The notes under the pieces were generated by a model, which had not been told where the DNA came from, made no database searches, and saw nothing but the letters and a program-made list of their open reading frames with translations. The position numbers and the translations under genes were made by a program. Of a stretch of DNA of 5,641 bases, positions 1-5,641 are shown piece after piece; position 1 is the first letter of the stretch; the number at the start of each line of letters is the position of its first letter. Source of the stretch: Candidatus Delongbacteria bacterium (GTDB taxonomy: Bacteria; JAGOEH01); the NCBI GenBank assembly GCA_017997825.1, contig JAGOEH010000206.1:1-5641 (forward strand), given 5' to 3'.

Positions 1-1
1 G

Positions 2-346
2 AATGCCGTCGATGCCATCCCTGAATCTCAGTCCGGCCGAATCGAAATACGGTTGCATCATGACGAACAGCCGGCCGCTTCCAAACAACGCTGGGAGTAT
101 ATCACCAAAACCCCCTCCAGTCTGGCCCGTCAGATTCAGCTTGAAATCCGGGACAATGGAAAAGGGATCCCCCCCCAGCATGTCAATTCTATCTTCAATC
201 CTTTTTTTACCACCAAAGAAAACGGAACCGGGCTCGGCCTGGCTATCGTAAAAAAGATTATCACCCTCCACCGGGGCGAAATTACCGTTCAATCCGAATC
301 AGATCAGGGCACGGTTTTCACCATCCTGCTGCCCGGTATCGCCTGA
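2..346 (+). CDS. Sensor histidine kinase, C-terminal ATPase domain only (5' end outside window)
   Basis: This is the 3' end of a two-component sensor kinase; the frame is open to the left edge. The 114 visible residues are a HATPase_c domain, which binds ATP and phosphorylates a histidine in the missing part. It begins inside the N box (NAVDAI), followed by the G1 box DNGKGIP, the F box FNPFFTTK and the G2 box GTGLGLAIV, and ends with the usual strand pair (GEITVQSESDQGTVFTILLP) before TGA. The PFFTTK and GTGLGL forms are typical of NtrB-like kinases that pair with sigma-54 regulators. The segment between N box and G1 is rather long and polar. The next gene, 35 nt downstream, is an NtrC-family regulator, so this is probably its cognate kinase. 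The sensor and dimerization domains are not visible, so the stimulus is unknown. Runs of eight C (169-176) and seven T (202-208) lie in the ATP-lid coding region. Confidence 0.94.
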   Translation, partial: NAVDAIPESQSGRIEIRLHHDEQPAASKQRWEYITKTPSSLARQIQLEIRDNGKGIPPQHVNSIFNPFFTTKENGTGLGLAIVKKIITLHRGEITVQSESDQGTVFTILLPGIA

Positions 347-370
347 CCGGATGGACTTATTCAGCCATCA

Positions 371-375
371 AGGAG
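371..375 (+). promoter_or_regulatory. Ribosome binding site of the NtrC-family regulator
   Basis: AGGAG lies 6 nt before the ATG at 382. It is the strongest Shine-Dalgarno match in this operon. It fixes the regulator start, which also agrees with the receiver domain beginning almost at once (RILVVDDEE). Confidence 0.75.
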
Positions 376-381
376 TCAACC

Positions 382-1830
382 ATGAACGATTTTAGAATTC
401 TGGTAGTCGATGACGAAGAACTCATGAGGGATTATGTATCGGAAACCCTGATCCGCAAAAACTACCAGGTCGATATAGCCCGAAATGGGAAAGAGGCCCT
501 GGCCAGAACCGACGATAACCAGTACCATCTGATCATTACCGATATGAAAATGCCGGAAGTGACCGGGATGGACCTGCTCAAGAGCGTTAAATCAAAATGC
601 CCGGAAACCTTTGTGGTCGTGCTGACCGCTTACGGAACGGTGGAGAACGCGGTGGAAGCCATGAAACTGGGCGCGTATGACTATCTGATGAAACCCTGTA
701 CCGCCGATGAGATCGAAATGCTGGTGGAGCGGGTCATCCAGTTTCAGAATCTTCTGGTTGAGAATAAAATCCTCAAGAGTCAGCTTCATGAAAAATATGA
801 TATGCAGGCCATCATCGGACGAAGCTCGGTTATGGATCGGGTCTTCGAATTGATCCACACGGTTTCCAATACCCGGGCCACGGTCCTGATCCAGGGTGAA
901 AGCGGAACCGGCAAGGAGCTGGTGGCCCGGGCCATTCACTATAACAGCTCTCGCAAGAACAATAACTTCATCAAGATGAATTGCGCCGCCCTGCCGGAAG
1001 GCTTGATCGAAAGCGAGCTTTTCGGACATGAAAAGGGATCCTTTACCGGCGCTATTCGACGGACCACCGGGAAATTCGGGCTGGCCGACGGCGGAACCAT
1101 TCTGCTGGACGAAATCAGTGAAATCTCGCCCAGTCTGCAGGCCAAACTGCTGAGAGTACTGCAGGAGCGGGAATTCGAACGTATCGGCGGCAATCAAACC
1201 ATCAAAATCGATGTCCGGATTGTTGCCACCACCAACCGCGACCTGAAAATCGAAATCGAGAAAGGCAATTTCCGCGAAGATCTCTACTATCGATTGAATG
1301 TCTTTCCTCTGGTCCTGCCTCCGCTTCGGGACCGCAAGGAGGATATCCCCTTGCTGGTTCAGCATTTCATCGAACGCTTTTCGCTGGAAAACGGATTACC
1401 CATCCGCAGTGTCGAACCCGAATCGATGGAAAAACTGCTGAGGCATGACTGGCACGGCAACGTCCGGGAACTGGAAAATATCATCGAACGCGCCGTCATC
1501 ATCTCCAAAACCCCCAGTATCACCCCCCAGGATATCTGCCTGGATGATGCCCCGGCCGGCACTCCCCGTTCATCAGCCGGCGACGGACTTTCCATTCCGT
1601 TCGGTCAGTCCGGCTCCACGCCACCATCCGGAGAATCCAAGCCTTTTCATCCCCGGACACTGGCCGAGATGGAACGCAACGCTATCCTTTCCGCTCTTAA
1701 ACAGTATAACAACAATCGGACCAAAGCTGCGGAAGTCCTGGATATCAGCATCCGAACCCTGCGTAATAAACTCCATGAGTATCGTGACACCGGCGTCCTG
1801 CCGCCTGAATTTGAACTCAAACAGGATTAA
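382..1830 (+). CDS. NtrC-family sigma-54-dependent response regulator
   Basis: A 482-residue transcriptional activator, normal length for NtrC-type proteins. The receiver domain (about 4-120) has the acidic pair D10/D11, phospho-acceptor D54, T82 and K104. The AAA+ domain (about 144-375) has Walker A GESGTGKE (172-179), the sigma-54 contact loop GSFTGA (219-224), Walker B GGTILLDE (237-244), sensor I ATTNRDL (282-288), arginine fingers R298 and R304, and sensor II WHGNVREL (357-364). A Pro/Ser/Gly-rich linker (about 390-424) leads to a Fis-type helix-turn-helix (about 427-467, recognition helix near ISIRTLRNKLHEY). Phosphorylation should drive oligomerization and ATP-dependent opening of sigma-54 promoters. 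The contact loop has Ser where GAFTGA has Ala; its essential Thr is kept. The recognition helix resembles those of FlbD/FlgR-type flagellar regulators, but I see no flagellar gene, so the regulon is open. It lies between two kinases; the upstream one is the likely partner. Confidence 0.98.
   Translation: MNDFRILVVDDEELMRDYVSETLIRKNYQVDIARNGKEALARTDDNQYHLIITDMKMPEVTGMDLLKSVKSKCPETFVVVLTAYGTVENAVEAMKLGAYDYLMKPCTADEIEMLVERVIQFQNLLVENKILKSQLHEKYDMQAIIGRSSVMDRVFELIHTVSNTRATVLIQGESGTGKELVARAIHYNSSRKNNNFIKMNCAALPEGLIESELFGHEKGSFTGAIRRTTGKFGLADGGTILLDEISEISPSLQAKLLRVLQEREFERIGGNQTIKIDVRIVATTNRDLKIEIEKGNFREDLYYRLNVFPLVLPPLRDRKEDIPLLVQHFIERFSLENGLPIRSVEPESMEKLLRHDWHGNVRELENIIERAVIISKTPSITPQDICLDDAPAGTPRSSAGDGLSIPFGQSGSTPPSGESKPFHPRTLAEMERNAILSALKQYNNNRTKAAEVLDISIRTLRNKLHEYRDTGVLPPEFELKQD
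1823..1826 (+). promoter_or_regulatory. Weak ribosome binding site for the TTG-started kinase
   Basis: AGGA lies 7 nt before the TTG at 1834, inside the last codons of the regulator gene. It supports TTG as the start of the second kinase. The next in-frame TTG (1909) has AGGAAG only 2 nt ahead, which is too close. The weak site and rare start suggest low expression or coupling to translation of the regulator. Confidence 0.45.
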
Positions 1831-1833
1831 ACC

Positions 1834-3201
1834 TTGTCTGATTTTGAACCGGTTCCCTTTAATCTTCAGTACTATAAAAAAAACCTGAGATATTACGATC
1901 AGGAAGAATTGATCGATACTCTGCTGAAAATTATCGACAATACCGTTTATAACCAGCAACTGCAGGATAATTTCACCCGGCTGGAAGAGATCATTTTCTC
2001 CGAAAAGAATATTCATCGGATGATGACCAAGGTCATCGACCGCATGATCCGGGGATTTGAGGTGGATTATGCCGTTTTCGCCATCAATGCCAATTCCGAG
2101 AATTATCGATGGATCGGGGATACGGAGCGTCCCGGGATCCGGGCAGTCGATCCGGCTATCTGGCTCTCTCTCAAACTGGATGATTCCATCCGTATTTATC
2201 CCCATTATCATAAACTGTTTTCTCCCTTCTTCGGTGAACCCGAATCGTTGACCATCCAATCCGCCATGATCATTCCGGTTCGCTTGGATGACGATTCCAA
2301 TCTGGCATTGTGTCTTGGCAGTCAAAATCCTGATCGCTTCCCCTCCAATCTCCAAACCGGTTATCTTTCCACCCTGGCTCTCAAACTGGGACTGGGAATC
2401 AAAAACCTGATTTACCAGCGCCGCTTGGCCAATACCGTCAAGGAGAAGGATGAACTGGCCGGCCGCTTGGCCGTTCAGAATCAGGAACTGATCAAACTCA
2501 ATCACCTGAAAGATGAGTTTTTGAGTGTCGCATCCCACGATCTGCGGAGTCCCTTGACCGGAATCATCGGCCTGGCCGAATTGATCGTGTCCGACCAGAC
2601 CCTGCCGGAAAAATACCTCAACTGGATGAAAACCATCATCCAAACCGGAAACAAACAACTGACCTTCATCAACGAACTCCTGACCGTACTGCGCTCCCAA
2701 AACGGAAAACTGATTCTGAAACTGAGCCGGTTCAATCTGAGCGATCTGCTGACCGTTGTGATCGAGGATCATCAACCCCTTTGGCTGAAAAAGGAGTTGT
2801 CCGTCAAGCTGTTGGCGGAAGACACACCATGTATGATTCGGGGGGATTGGGAGAAACTTCAGCAGGTTTTCAATAATCTGGTATATAATGCCGTCAAATT
2901 CAGCTATCCTAAGGGGGAGATCCGGATTGTGATTCATCCTCCGGTATCGGGTGATTGTCAAATCGAAATCATCGACCAGGGAATGGGATGGGAGGATCTG
3001 GATCCGGAAAAGCTGTTCAATTCGTTCACTCCCTATGGGCGATTGGGAACAGCGGGAGAACCATCCTCCGGTTTGGGATTGTCCATCTGCTCCAATCTGA
3101 TTCAACTGCATGGCGGGCGGATCAGCGCTGCCAGCCGGGGGCTGAACCAGGGAGCGGTCTTTACGGTCATGCTTCCCCTCGATCCACCGGTGAAATCATG
3201 A
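1834..3201 (+). CDS. Soluble sensor histidine kinase with GAF/DUF484-like N-terminal domain
   Basis: A 455-residue kinase with no signal peptide or membrane segment, so probably cytoplasmic. Residues 22-58 look helical. Residues about 60-190 look like a GAF-type domain; GSQNPDRFPSNLQTGYLSTL (162-181) resembles the end of DUF484 domains. A coiled-coil-like helix (about 195-228) leads to the HisKA H box ASHDLRSPLTGI with the phospho-acceptor H235. The ATPase domain has N box FNNLVYNAVKFS (N348, N352), G1 box DQGMG (381-385) and G2 box SSGLGLSIC (411-419). The F box is loose (LFNSFTPYG). The start is TTG at 1834, because it follows the regulator's stop by 3 nt and no ATG occurs until about residue 63. 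Its stop overlaps the next gene's ATG. The regulator between the two kinases is the obvious target, though this kinase could serve a regulator encoded elsewhere. The ligand is unknown. Confidence 0.95.
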   Translation: MSDFEPVPFNLQYYKKNLRYYDQEELIDTLLKIIDNTVYNQQLQDNFTRLEEIIFSEKNIHRMMTKVIDRMIRGFEVDYAVFAINANSENYRWIGDTERPGIRAVDPAIWLSLKLDDSIRIYPHYHKLFSPFFGEPESLTIQSAMIIPVRLDDDSNLALCLGSQNPDRFPSNLQTGYLSTLALKLGLGIKNLIYQRRLANTVKEKDELAGRLAVQNQELIKLNHLKDEFLSVASHDLRSPLTGIIGLAELIVSDQTLPEKYLNWMKTIIQTGNKQLTFINELLTVLRSQNGKLILKLSRFNLSDLLTVVIEDHQPLWLKKELSVKLLAEDTPCMIRGDWEKLQQVFNNLVYNAVKFSYPKGEIRIVIHPPVSGDCQIEIIDQGMGWEDLDPEKLFNSFTPYGRLGTAGEPSSGLGLSICSNLIQLHGGRISAASRGLNQGAVFTVMLPLDPPVKS

Positions 3202-4334
3202 ATCCCGAGATTCAACCCAGGTGGGATACCCGTCGTCACACCCTGATCTGGAATCACGCCCTGCTGCTGCACGGCTGCGATATTCCCTGTTCCATCCATC
3301 CTCCCCAGCCGATGCTTCCCCTGGGAGAACCCGGCCGGCAGTTCGATTTCGACTGTCACGCCTCAGGCCTGACAATCCGCTATAATCAGCAGACGGTCCT
3401 GAAACTGGGAGGGGGTTACGGCTCCCACCTTCAGCATCCTGTCCAATTCCAGGGCCGCTTTCAGTTCTATACCCTTTCCCATCATTTTTTCTGGAAATGG
3501 AAAAATCTGAAAATCAGATTGAAATGCTACTATCATTTATCCGGGCACATGCTGGTGATACGCCTTGATCTGCAATCGGTTCCCGGAATCCGGCCATCCG
3601 ATTTCAAATTAAAGTCCGGAGAGGAAAACGAGCCGGGTGCTTCAAAAGAATCCGACCGCCTGAACCTGGAATGCCATTCTTCGGTCAAATCCTATCCCCA
3701 GCGCCATTTTTATCCCTTGATCCGGATACCCTCCGCTACGGAACTTGATATGGTTAATGTGGAGATCGTTCCCGGTCTGTCACGCGGCCAGATGATGCTG
3801 ACCATTCCGGTTCCGATTCCTGACGGTAATCGTGTCAATGAGGTGCCGGGGAAACCCGTAAATTTCAAACAGGAAGATAGCCTTTGGGTTCAGCATTCTC
3901 AGCGTTCCCGTTTATTGTATGATCAGCAGATGATCTTTTCCGGGAAGACGGATATCCTTCGTCACTACTTGATCGGGATCTATGAGCGGAGCTTGTATAA
4001 TACCGATTATTCCCGTCTGGAGCCGCTGAAATTTGTTCATCTCCGGGAAGGAACTCTATCCTTTTCACCGCCGGATCCGGCCTGGGGGCATCGTTGCTGG
4101 TTTGTGCAGTATTATCCCAATCAACTGTGGATCACCGGTGAATACCTCAACCGGGATATTATAAAACTGCTGGTTGTTTCAAAGGGAATGAACCTGGTGC
4201 GGGTAGAGCTTCCAAGCCGGAACTACCGTTTGATCGATGTCTCCACCAACCAAACCCTGCAGGCCGGACTGGACAACGAAACCCTCGATCTTTCTTTTGG
4301 GGATCGGCATGTTTTTTATATTGACAGGATTTAA
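3198..4334 (+). CDS. Hypothetical protein, beta-rich, co-translated with the second kinase
   Basis: I do not recognise this 378-residue protein. It starts at an ATG that overlaps the kinase stop (ATGA, 3198-3201), with GGTGA 4 nt upstream; the frame is open further left, but only as a shadow of the kinase. There is no signal peptide, membrane helix or obvious catalytic motif. It is rich in aromatic residues and histidine (18 His, 8 Trp by hand count) and mostly shows alternating, strand-like patterns. Six cysteines are present, two of them as CDIPC (27-31). Residues about 135-155 are polar and charged and probably form a loop. The C-terminus (about 320-376: IIKLLVVSKGMNLVRVEL, then YRLIDVSTNQTLQ, then LDLSFGDRHVFYI) reads like the closing beta-sandwich of some carbohydrate-active enzymes, which is only an impression. 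Its position suggests a role linked to the signalling operon, as an effector, a ligand-binding partner or a regulated output. Confidence 0.82.
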   Translation: MNPEIQPRWDTRRHTLIWNHALLLHGCDIPCSIHPPQPMLPLGEPGRQFDFDCHASGLTIRYNQQTVLKLGGGYGSHLQHPVQFQGRFQFYTLSHHFFWKWKNLKIRLKCYYHLSGHMLVIRLDLQSVPGIRPSDFKLKSGEENEPGASKESDRLNLECHSSVKSYPQRHFYPLIRIPSATELDMVNVEIVPGLSRGQMMLTIPVPIPDGNRVNEVPGKPVNFKQEDSLWVQHSQRSRLLYDQQMIFSGKTDILRHYLIGIYERSLYNTDYSRLEPLKFVHLREGTLSFSPPDPAWGHRCWFVQYYPNQLWITGEYLNRDIIKLLVVSKGMNLVRVELPSRNYRLIDVSTNQTLQAGLDNETLDLSFGDRHVFYIDRI

Positions 4335-4497
4335 GATTTTTACTATAGTTATCGAAAACCATTGTGTCCATCAAGACCGCCCGGGCCTTATCAGCCGGGA
4401 CACGGCACCGGATGTCCGCCCGCCGTTCCGATCGGCTGGGTTGATATAGTGGGCGGCCTGATGTAGCCAAGAGAGTCACGAGGCGATAGCTTGCCCG
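4335..4497. other. Gap between convergent genes, no clear terminator
   Basis: This 163-bp gap separates the 3' ends of the unknown gene and the glycosyltransferase gene. It holds several GC-rich inverted repeats: CCCGG (4380-4384) with CCGGG (4395-4399); GTGTCC (4364-4369) with GGACAC (4398-4403), which competes with the first; and CCGCCC (4416-4421) with GGGCGG (4451-4456), enclosing GCCG (4422-4425) with CGGC (4433-4436). None is followed by a T tract on either strand, so an intrinsic terminator is not supported. Short frames cross the gap but none has a start signal or recognisable product. Confidence 0.5.
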
Positions 4498-5568
4498 TTA
4501 TTGTGCGCTGCAGTCCGGTAATACCTGGTGCTGTCGGATGATCCATTGGTTGAAAGATTGTACGATCTGATTGGGATCGATCCGGTGATAACAGGCCAGA
4601 TCGGGGCATGGTTCCTGACAAGGGCCGCACGTGTGCACGCTATTAAAAAGATGGATCTCGGAGGATGAATAGTGAAGCGGGGAAAAAACCTGTTCATTGC
4701 CGGGGCCCCAGATGATAAACATCGGGATTTGAGGGATCGTGGCCAGATGCATGATGCCGGAATCGACACTGATCAGCCCGCGAGAGGCTTTAATCAGATA
4801 GAACAGTTCGCTCAAATCGGTTTTTCCCGCCAGATTGAGGAATGGAACGTTCAGTAAGCGGGCATAGGCTAGATTGGCTTGATAATCGCGGGATGTGCCG
4901 ATCAGAACCGCACCCCAGCCCTCGGGAAACACCAGCCCGGGACCGATTTTTTCCCACAATTCCATCGGCAGGGATCGGCCGGGACTGTGTCCAACCAGGC
5001 TGATGATGACCGTGTGGTTCCAGGGAATGGATTCAATCCGGCCCAGAAGTCTCAAGCGGGCTTCCGGTTCAGGATAGAAACTCAGCTCCGTCCGGTTGGA
5101 TTCGATTCCGAGAAATTTCAGCAATTGCAGATTGCGCTGGACTTCACGTGGTTCATGATCGTCAAGATGATCCGTATAGAGCCATTTCCAGCGGTCCCAT
5201 CCCGGAGAATAATAAAAGGCCCTTCCGAATCCATAGCGTTTAGGAATTCCCATCAGAAACGCTTTCAGAGCATACCCGGTTTCCATGCTGGAGACCAGAA
5301 CGGCATCATAATGCCGGCGCCGGATCGAGCGGAGAAAAGCCCATCGCTCCCGCCAGTTTGGCCGGGTGTAAAGATCGTTTTCATTCCATATCCGGCCGAT
5401 ATAGGGATAATGCCGCCAAAACTCCAAGCCGAATTCCGATCCGGTAATCAGATCGATCTTAATCCCTGGATAGCGGTGATGTAACGCTTCCATCACCGGG
5501 GTGAACAACAGACTATCCCCCAGCTTGAATTTTCTGACGACCAGGATTTTCTTAAGGTCATTCTGCAT
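4498..5568 (-). CDS. Glycosyltransferase family 9 (heptosyltransferase-like) protein
   Basis: A 356-residue cytoplasmic GT-B enzyme of the family that includes the ADP-heptose:LPS heptosyltransferases WaaC and WaaF, of normal length. The N-terminus KILVVRKFKLGDSLLFTPV (7-25) is the family's acceptor-side signature; D18 aligns with the proposed catalytic base of WaaC. MGIPKRYGF (106-114) is also typical. In the donor half, SPGRSLPMELW (195-205) has Arg where many members have the phosphate-binding Lys, VDSGIMHLA (268-276) matches the nucleotide-sugar motif, and IWGPGNEQVFSP (286-297) replaces the common GPT with GPG. A cysteine cluster C314-x2-C317-x3-C321-x4-C326 follows, as in many family members. 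It probably adds a sugar to LPS core or another surface glycan; the exact donor is not evident. The start is certain: an in-frame TAA lies at 5580-5578, only 9 nt before the ATG. No Shine-Dalgarno is visible. It is convergent to the signalling operon and looks functionally unrelated to it. Confidence 0.95.
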   Translation of the reverse strand: MQNDLKKILVVRKFKLGDSLLFTPVMEALHHRYPGIKIDLITGSEFGLEFWRHYPYIGRIWNENDLYTRPNWRERWAFLRSIRRRHYDAVLVSSMETGYALKAFLMGIPKRYGFGRAFYYSPGWDRWKWLYTDHLDDHEPREVQRNLQLLKFLGIESNRTELSFYPEPEARLRLLGRIESIPWNHTVIISLVGHSPGRSLPMELWEKIGPGLVFPEGWGAVLIGTSRDYQANLAYARLLNVPFLNLAGKTDLSELFYLIKASRGLISVDSGIMHLATIPQIPMFIIWGPGNEQVFSPLHYSSSEIHLFNSVHTCGPCQEPCPDLACYHRIDPNQIVQSFNQWIIRQHQVLPDCSAQ

Positions 5569-5574
5569 GCCGGT

Positions 5575-5604
5575 ATATTAACGAAATGTTTCTTTGTTTG
5601 TCAA
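5575..5604 (-). promoter_or_regulatory. Sigma-70-type promoter of the GT9 gene
   Basis: On the minus strand a perfect -35 TTGACA (5604-5599) is followed, after 18 nt, by the -10 TAATAT (5580-5575, 4 of 6 matches). The alternative -10 TTAATA (5581-5576) gives a 17-nt spacer but a poorer match. With the usual 6 nt between -10 and start site, transcription begins at 5568, the A of the GT9 ATG. The spacer contains the short inverted repeat GAAA-TG-TTTC (plus strand 5583-5592), too small to call an operator. Confidence 0.65.
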
Positions 5605-5626
5605 GTTTATTCTGATCTTTTAAAAA
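5598..5626 (+). promoter_or_regulatory. Possible weak rightward promoter
   Basis: On the plus strand TTGTCA (5598-5603, 5 of 6 matches) and TAAAAA (5621-5626, 4 of 6) are 17 nt apart. The -35 overlaps that of the leftward GT9 promoter. The region is AT-rich, so chance matches are likely. Any gene it serves would lie beyond the right edge; the only nearby ATG (5636) is followed at once by TAG. Confidence 0.25.
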
Positions 5627-5641
5627 GGCCGACCTATGTAG

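Noticed and set aside
592-1365. A 257-codon open frame on the minus strand inside the regulator gene
   Set aside because: It is antisense to the receiver and AAA+ coding region, has no recognisable domain, and is explained by codon bias of the real gene.
1450-1464. TGGCACG resembling a sigma-54 -24 element
   Set aside because: The -12 part is missing: after four bases the sequence is CGTC rather than TTGC. It encodes the conserved WHGN motif of the regulator.
1876-1884. Slippery A-AAA-AAC heptamer (1878-1884) in an A8 run near the start of the second kinase
   Set aside because: A -1 shift would hit TAA at 1950-1952 after about 22 codons, giving no useful product, and I see no clear stimulatory structure.
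1573-3111. A 512-codon open frame on the minus strand, antisense to the regulator's end and most of the second kinase
   Set aside because: The plus-strand frames carry unmistakable HTH, HisKA and HATPase motifs here. The antisense translation is low in motif content, rich in Gln, Gly, Ile and Phe, and looks like a mirror of the sense codon bias.
2955-3197. Upstream in-frame extension of the unknown gene into the kinase
   Set aside because: The region encodes the kinase G1 and G2 boxes in the other frame. The ATG at 3198 with its ATGA overlap and GGTGA is a natural start.
4285-4317. Hairpin CGATC/GATCG (4286-4290 with 4302-4306) followed by T6 (4312-4317), like an intrinsic terminator
   Set aside because: It lies before the stop codon of the unknown gene, so it would cut off its own message. 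The stem is only five pairs plus wobbles, with a gap before the T run.
4159-4479. A 106-codon minus-strand frame covering the convergent gap
   Set aside because: It has no ribosome site or recognisable domain, and two thirds or so of its reading lies antisense to or outside any supported gene without a coding signature.

Overview
The window suggests a Gram-negative (diderm) bacterium of moderate GC content. The evidence is a glycosyltransferase family 9 (heptosyltransferase-type) gene, which belongs to LPS or surface-glycan assembly, and an NtrC-type sigma-54 activator with a partner kinase. Two-component gene sets of this kind are common in Desulfobacterota-like and related environmental lineages. 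The sequence alone does not fix the phylum.

Positions 2-4334 (+ strand) hold a tight four-gene run. (1) The 3' end of a histidine kinase with an NtrB-like ATPase domain, cut off by the window edge. (2) A complete NtrC-family response regulator (receiver, AAA+ sigma-54 activation domain, Fis-type helix-turn-helix). (3) A complete soluble histidine kinase with a GAF/DUF484-like sensor domain. (4) A 378-residue protein of unknown function. The gaps are 35 nt and 3 nt, and the last junction is an ATGA overlap, so this is almost certainly one operon whose promoter lies left of the window. The likely logic is that kinase 1 and the regulator form the cognate NtrB/NtrC-like pair. Kinase 2 may give a second, cytoplasmic input, and the unknown protein is coupled to kinase 2 at translation.

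Positions 4335-4497 are a 163-bp gap between convergent genes. It holds GC-rich inverted repeats but no convincing intrinsic terminator.

Positions 4498-5568 (- strand) encode a GT9 glycosyltransferase. It has its own good sigma-70-type promoter at 5575-5604, placed so that the predicted transcription start falls on the A of the ATG; the mRNA is probably leaderless. The AT-rich right edge (5569-5641) may also hold a weak rightward promoter whose -35 overlaps the leftward one.

The most interesting points are the two-kinases-around-one-regulator layout with the co-translated unknown protein, the DUF484-like sensor on a kinase, the regulator and kinase 2 sharing one reading frame separated by a single stop plus one codon, and the predicted leaderless GT9 mRNA. 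I saw no CRISPR array, tRNA, rRNA, insertion sequence or phage-like gene.
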